The position numbers were made by a program, and so were the translations under genes. 64,000 bases of DNA from Pseudodesulfovibrio hydrargyri (lineage in GTDB: Bacteria > Desulfobacterota > Desulfovibrionia > Desulfovibrionales > Desulfovibrionaceae), in assembly GCF_001874525.1 (NCBI RefSeq), contig NZ_LKAQ01000004.1, forward strand, positions 2,075,590 through 2,139,589. The letters run 5' to 3'. Below are positions 59,988 through 64,000 of the stretch, piece by piece (within the stretch, counting starts at the first letter, position 1; the number at the start of each line of letters is the position of its first letter). The notes below the pieces were generated by a model. The model did no database searches, was not told where the DNA came from, and saw nothing but the letters and a program-made list of their open reading frames with translations.

Positions 59988-61382
59988 GTGGCTACTTCAC
60001 AACACGGCGGAGAGATGATCTTCAAGCTTGAGGATCGTCCGAGCCCCGTCAAGGCGTTCTTCGCCGCACTGCAACATCTGATGGCGATCTTCATTGGGAT
60101 CGTCACTCCGGCAATCGTTATTTCGGGCGTTTTGGGGTTCAGCACCGAGGTGTCCTCCTACCTGATCAGCATGTCCCTGTTTGTCTCGGGCGTGGCCACC
60201 TTCATCCAGTGCCGCAAGATCGGTCCTGTCGGTTCCGGCCTGCTGAGCATCCAGGGAACCAGCTTCACCTTCCTGTCGCTGTGCATCGGCATAGGCCTGT
60301 CGGTCAAGTCGGCCGGCGGCTCCGAGCACGAGGTCCTGGCCGCCATCTTCGGCACCTGCCTTCTGGCCTCCCCGGTCGAGATGATTTTCAGCCGGTTCAT
60401 CCCCTTGCTCAACAGGATCATCACCCCTCTGGTGAGCGGTATCGTCGTGACCCTGATCGGCATGTCCCTGATCAAGGTCGGCCTCACCGATGTGGGCGGA
60501 GGCGCCTGGCTGCTGCGCAACAAACCCGAGCTCTTCGCCTCCCCGATGAACCTCACGCTGGCGGGCATCGTCCTGCTGGTGATCATCCTGTTCAACAGGA
60601 GCAGCAACAAGTGGCTGCGCATGGGCGCCATCGTGTTCGGCCTGATCGCCGGGTACGTCGTTGCCGCTTTCCTCGGCAAGGTGGATTTCTCGGCCATTTC
60701 CAAGCTTGAGGCGGTCGCCCTGCCCATCCCCTTCAAGTTCGGAGTGAGCGTGAGCTGGCCCCACCTGATCCCCATGGCGCTGCTGTTCCTGGTCACCACC
60801 GTGGAATCCATGGGCGACCTCACGGCCACCTCCATGGTCTCCGGCGAGCCCGTGGTGGGCGACGTGTACATGAAGCGCATTTCCGGCGGCATCCTGGGCG
60901 ACGGCATCAACTCCGCCCTGGCCGCCGTCTTCAATACCTTCCCCAACACGACCTTCAGCCAGAACAACGGCGTCATCCAGATGACCGGCGTGGCCAGCCG
61001 CTATGTGGGTATCTGGATCGCCGGCCTGCTGGTGCTCTTCGGCGTGTGCCCGGTGGTGGGCGGCGTCTTCTCGATCATCCCCAACTCCGTTCTGGGCGGC
61101 GCCACGCTGATCATGTTCGGGACGGTCGCGGCCGCCGGCATCCGGATCATCTCCAGCAGCATCATCGATCGCCGGGGCGTGCTGATCATGGCCCTGTCCT
61201 TCGCCACCGGCCTGGGCGTGGTGTTCGTGCCCGAGATCCTGCAGTCCTTCCCGCCCTTCTTCAAGGGCGTCTTCGGCTCGGCCATCACCACCGGCGGCCT
61301 CACCGCCATCGCGCTGAACATCATCCTGCCCCATGACCTGCGCAAGCTGCATGTGGACGAGCCTCTGAAAGACATGCTCTAG
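59988..61382 (+). CDS. NCS2-family purine permease (UacT/XanQ-like), 464 aa
   Basis: About 14 hydrophobic segments. Diagnostic elements are the NAT motif QNNGVIQMTG in FPNTTFSQNNGVIQMTG, followed by VASRYVG, the TTVESMGDLTA helix, and the early GIVTPAIVISGVLGF segment. It imports xanthine or urate with protons; xanthine versus urate cannot be separated reliably by eye. The sequence around the motif is of the UacT/XanQ type, not the uracil type. The start is GTG 59988 with AAGGAG upstream. It lies 164 bp after the MoeA-like gene, so it may also have its own promoter, and it is followed by a strong terminator that closes the island. Confidence 0.93.
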   Translation: MATSQHGGEMIFKLEDRPSPVKAFFAALQHLMAIFIGIVTPAIVISGVLGFSTEVSSYLISMSLFVSGVATFIQCRKIGPVGSGLLSIQGTSFTFLSLCIGIGLSVKSAGGSEHEVLAAIFGTCLLASPVEMIFSRFIPLLNRIITPLVSGIVVTLIGMSLIKVGLTDVGGGAWLLRNKPELFASPMNLTLAGIVLLVIILFNRSSNKWLRMGAIVFGLIAGYVVAAFLGKVDFSAISKLEAVALPIPFKFGVSVSWPHLIPMALLFLVTTVESMGDLTATSMVSGEPVVGDVYMKRISGGILGDGINSALAAVFNTFPNTTFSQNNGVIQMTGVASRYVGIWIAGLLVLFGVCPVVGGVFSIIPNSVLGGATLIMFGTVAAAGIRIISSSIIDRRGVLIMALSFATGLGVVFVPEILQSFPPFFKGVFGSAITTGGLTAIALNIILPHDLRKLHVDEPLKDML

Positions 61383-61429
61383 GCCGCCCGCCACGTCAGT
61401 CGGCGGGGGCATTACCGCCAATCAATGAA

Positions 61430-61466
61430 ACAGAGGGGATGCGTTCGGCATCCCCTCTGTTGTTTT
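61430..61466 (+). terminator. Terminator closing the purine island
   Basis: A 13-bp perfect stem (ACAGAGGGGATGC at 61430-61442 with its complement at 61448-61460) and a 5-nt loop, followed by TGTTTT. It lies 47 bases after the permease stop. Confidence 0.92.
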
Positions 61467-61606
61467 GTCGGCCGGTGCGACAAATCCGCATTTATTGGAT
61501 TTTGTTGTCCTTGTTTCAAATTGGCGAAGCCGGTGTTTTCCGAGAACGGCCGAAACCGCCTGGACTACCGGAAGCGTGTGCGCTTTTGCCAACACGCTGC
61601 GTACGG

Positions 61607-62275
61607 TTAGGACGCGCGGGATAGATTCACGAGGTAGTCGCAAAACTCCGGGACGCCATCGCCAGTCTTGGCGGAAATCTTGAATGTCTCGAACTCACGG
61701 TTTAGGCTGGAGGTCTCCTCAATGGCGCGTTCGACGTCGAAATCCATGTAGGGCTGCAGATCCATTTTGGTGATGAGCAGCACGCCGACGCGGCAGAATA
61801 CCGAGGGGTATTTGAGCACCTTGTCATCGCCCTCGGGCAGGGAGAGGAGTGCGCCCTTGAGGTTCTCGCCGAGATCGTAACTGGACGGGCAAATGAGGTT
61901 GCCGACGTTTTCGATGACCACGACTTCGACGCCGCTGTTCTCAAGGTCCAGTTCATCGATGGCTTCGGACACGGCCTTGGCGTCCAGGTGGCAGGCATCG
62001 CCGGTTTCGATCTGGACCGCCTTGACTCCGGCCCTGCGCACGCGATCGGCGTCGCGTTCCGTCTGCTGGTCACCTTCGATGACGGCCAGTTTGCCGCCGA
62101 GCTCCCGGGCCATGGCTTCGAGCAGGGTGGTCTTGCCGCTGCCGGGTGAGCTGATCAGGTTGATGACCGAAACGCCGAGTTCCTTGAAACGGGCGCGGTT
62201 CCTGTCCGCCTGGGCGTCATTTTTCGCCAGGACGGGGGATTGTATTTCAACTCGTGTGGTTTCCTGTCGTGCCAT
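61607..62275 (-). CDS. hypB: HypB: GTPase for nickel insertion into [NiFe]-hydrogenase, 222 aa
   Basis: P-loop SSPGSGKTTLLE, the metal-site region VIEGDQQTERDADR with ETGDACHLDA (Cys and His of the G-domain metal site), switch motif VVIENVGNLICP and the NKxD-equivalent TKMDL are all present. There is no His-rich N-terminal nickel-storage stretch. It works with HypA to load Ni2+ into hydrogenase large subunits. ATG 62275 has GGAGG nine bases upstream; the longer frame overlaps hypA. It starts four bases after the hypA stop. No hydrogenase structural genes are in the window. Confidence 0.96.
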   Translation of the reverse strand: MARQETTRVEIQSPVLAKNDAQADRNRARFKELGVSVINLISSPGSGKTTLLEAMARELGGKLAVIEGDQQTERDADRVRRAGVKAVQIETGDACHLDAKAVSEAIDELDLENSGVEVVVIENVGNLICPSSYDLGENLKGALLSLPEGDDKVLKYPSVFCRVGVLLITKMDLQPYMDFDVERAIEETSSLNREFETFKISAKTGDGVPEFCDYLVNLSRAS

Positions 62276-62279
62276 TGTA

Positions 62280-62621
62280 TTATGCCTCCGCGATGTCCAC
62301 CGCATCCAGTGTGAAGTCGTCGCCGCCCCGCACTTCGCGGGACAGGGATTCGCAGGACGGACATCGGTCGTAGGGGTTGATGAAGGTGTAATCCGTGCCG
62401 CAGCTCAGGCAGTGGGCCGGAGCCGCGACTTTGGTGACGATGAGTTCCGGTTGGCCGAAGCCGAGCTGGCCGGCCACTTCGGTGAAACAGAATTTGAGCG
62501 ACTCTGCGTTGATGCCGGACAGTGGTCCGATGGTGCAGGACGCCGATACGAGATCGGCCCGGCCTCCAAGGGCGTCGGAAATGGTGTCGAGCATGGCTTC
62601 GGCAATGGACATTTCGTGCAT
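62280..62621 (-). CDS. hypA: HypA: nickel metallochaperone, 113 aa
   Basis: Begins MHEMSIAEAML; the conserved N-terminal His2 binds nickel. The zinc site is C-x2-C (HCLSCG) and C-x2-C (CPSCES). The length is standard. It delivers Ni to HypB/hydrogenase precursors. It starts 11 bases after the ABC-transporter ATPase gene, so hypA and hypB are expressed in the transporter operon, an unusual neighbour. Confidence 0.96.
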   Translation of the reverse strand: MHEMSIAEAMLDTISDALGGRADLVSASCTIGPLSGINAESLKFCFTEVAGQLGFGQPELIVTKVAAPAHCLSCGTDYTFINPYDRCPSCESLSREVRGGDDFTLDAVDIAEA

Positions 62622-62632
62622 GATCCGCTCCT

Positions 62633-63537
<905 letters not shown>

Positions 63538-63541
<4 letters not shown>

Positions 63542-64000
63542 CGGGTCCCTCCACAGCTGCTGGCGTATCCCGCATTGCCGGACGGGCCGGTGTTTTCGGC
63601 CCTCAAGTTGATTTGGACTTTTTTCCAGATGGAGCCGGTTTCGGATTCCCAGGGGAAGAGATGGCGTCCGAAAAAGGCCATGACCTGGTCGGTAAGCAGG
63701 CCGATGAGGCCGATCATGATGATGGCCGCATAGACGTTGTCGAAATTCCGGTATCGTTGCTGCTGGTAGAGAAACGAGGTAATGCCCGATTTTTCGCCGA
63801 TGAGTTCCGCGACCACGAGGTAGGTCCAGGCCCAGCCCATGAGGATGCGCATGTCGGCGTACAGGCGTGGAAGAATGCCGGGGATGACGATCTTGGTCAG
63901 CAATTGCCTGCTGCTGGCACCAAGCGTCTGGGCCGCCTCCAGGAGCGAGCCGTCCAGTTGCCGGGTGGTGTTGGCGACGATGAGGACCATCTGGAAAAAC
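63538..64000 (-). CDS. ABC transporter permease, SsuC/TauC type (C-terminal part, runs off the right edge)
   Basis: The visible C-terminal 153 residues contain the cytoplasmic EAA loop [25 protein letters not shown] and at least two membrane segments ([35 protein letters not shown]), typical of BPD_transp_1 permeases of the SsuC/TauC/NrtB group. The frame continues beyond position 64000. It overlaps the ATPase start by four bases. The last 25 residues ([17 protein letters not shown]) are polar and non-conserved. Confidence 0.9.

Overview
The window looks like chromosomal DNA of a strictly anaerobic, sulfate-reducer-like bacterium of the Desulfovibrionaceae (Desulfovibrio/Pseudodesulfovibrio type). 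The pointers are high GC, an aldehyde oxidoreductase very close to the Mop protein of Desulfovibrio gigas, a complete FlxABCD-HdrABC plus alcohol dehydrogenase operon, multiheme c-type cytochromes, many sigma-54 activators and multi-PAS sensor kinases, and several Mo/W enzymes. The organism is an inference; no rRNA or tRNA gene was seen.

Layout. 1-2.8 kb: the N-terminal end of a TetR regulator diverges from a cytoplasmic Mo/W-bisMGD enzyme of the acetylene-hydratase-like family. 3-14 kb: a signalling block with a multi-PAS/GAF histidine kinase, a divergent XRE-PAS-pseudokinase-receiver protein, a methyl-accepting chemotaxis protein, CheW, and a kinase-receiver-PAS-kinase fusion. 14-18 kb: Mop aldehyde oxidoreductase with a MoeA-like molybdopterin-binding protein. 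18-19.3 kb: a possible structured RNA, a 64-aa orphan protein and a TrfA-like replication-initiator homologue. 19.4-31.5 kb: the minus-strand operon adh-hdrC-hdrB-hdrA-flxD-flxC-flxB-flxA behind a sigma-54 promoter, preceded by a second iron alcohol dehydrogenase, a PAS kinase and an NtrC-type regulator. 32-34 kb: a second acetylene-hydratase-like enzyme. 34.3-39.1 kb: a TetR-controlled RND efflux pair. 39.2-40.4 kb: an orphan Nif11-type small protein and a lipoprotein. 40.6-46.3 kb: a periplasmic flavocytochrome reductase system (FAD subunit, tetraheme cytochrome, heptaheme-b561 fusion) with a perfect sigma-54 promoter, three 21-bp-phased repeats and a divergent sigma-54 activator.

46.9-61.4 kb is the most notable region: one co-directional purine-catabolism island. 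It encodes diaminopropionate ammonia-lyase (YgeX), a hydantoinase/dihydropyrimidinase (HyuA/YgeZ), SsnA, a dihydroorotate/dihydropyrimidine-dehydrogenase-like flavoprotein with two [4Fe-4S] sites, a three-subunit xanthine-dehydrogenase-type enzyme, a fused XdhD-type Mo hydroxylase, an XRE-cupin regulator, a MoeA-like protein and an NCS2 purine permease. The order is nearly collinear with the E. coli ygeX...hyuA...ssnA-ygfM-xdhD-xanQ region. However, ygfK, ygeW, ygeY and the carbamate kinase are absent from the window, and the PreA-like flavoprotein sits where YgfK would be expected. 61.6-64 kb carries hypB and hypA behind an SsuBC/TauBC-type ABC transporter, the permease gene running off the edge.

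Together the genes describe an anaerobe equipped for ethanol/aldehyde oxidation with flavin-based electron bifurcation, for periplasmic reduction of an unknown organic acceptor, and for fermentative or respiratory use of purines as carbon, nitrogen and electron source. Molybdenum/tungsten chemistry is the recurring theme: six catalytic-subunit or accessory loci depend on molybdopterin.
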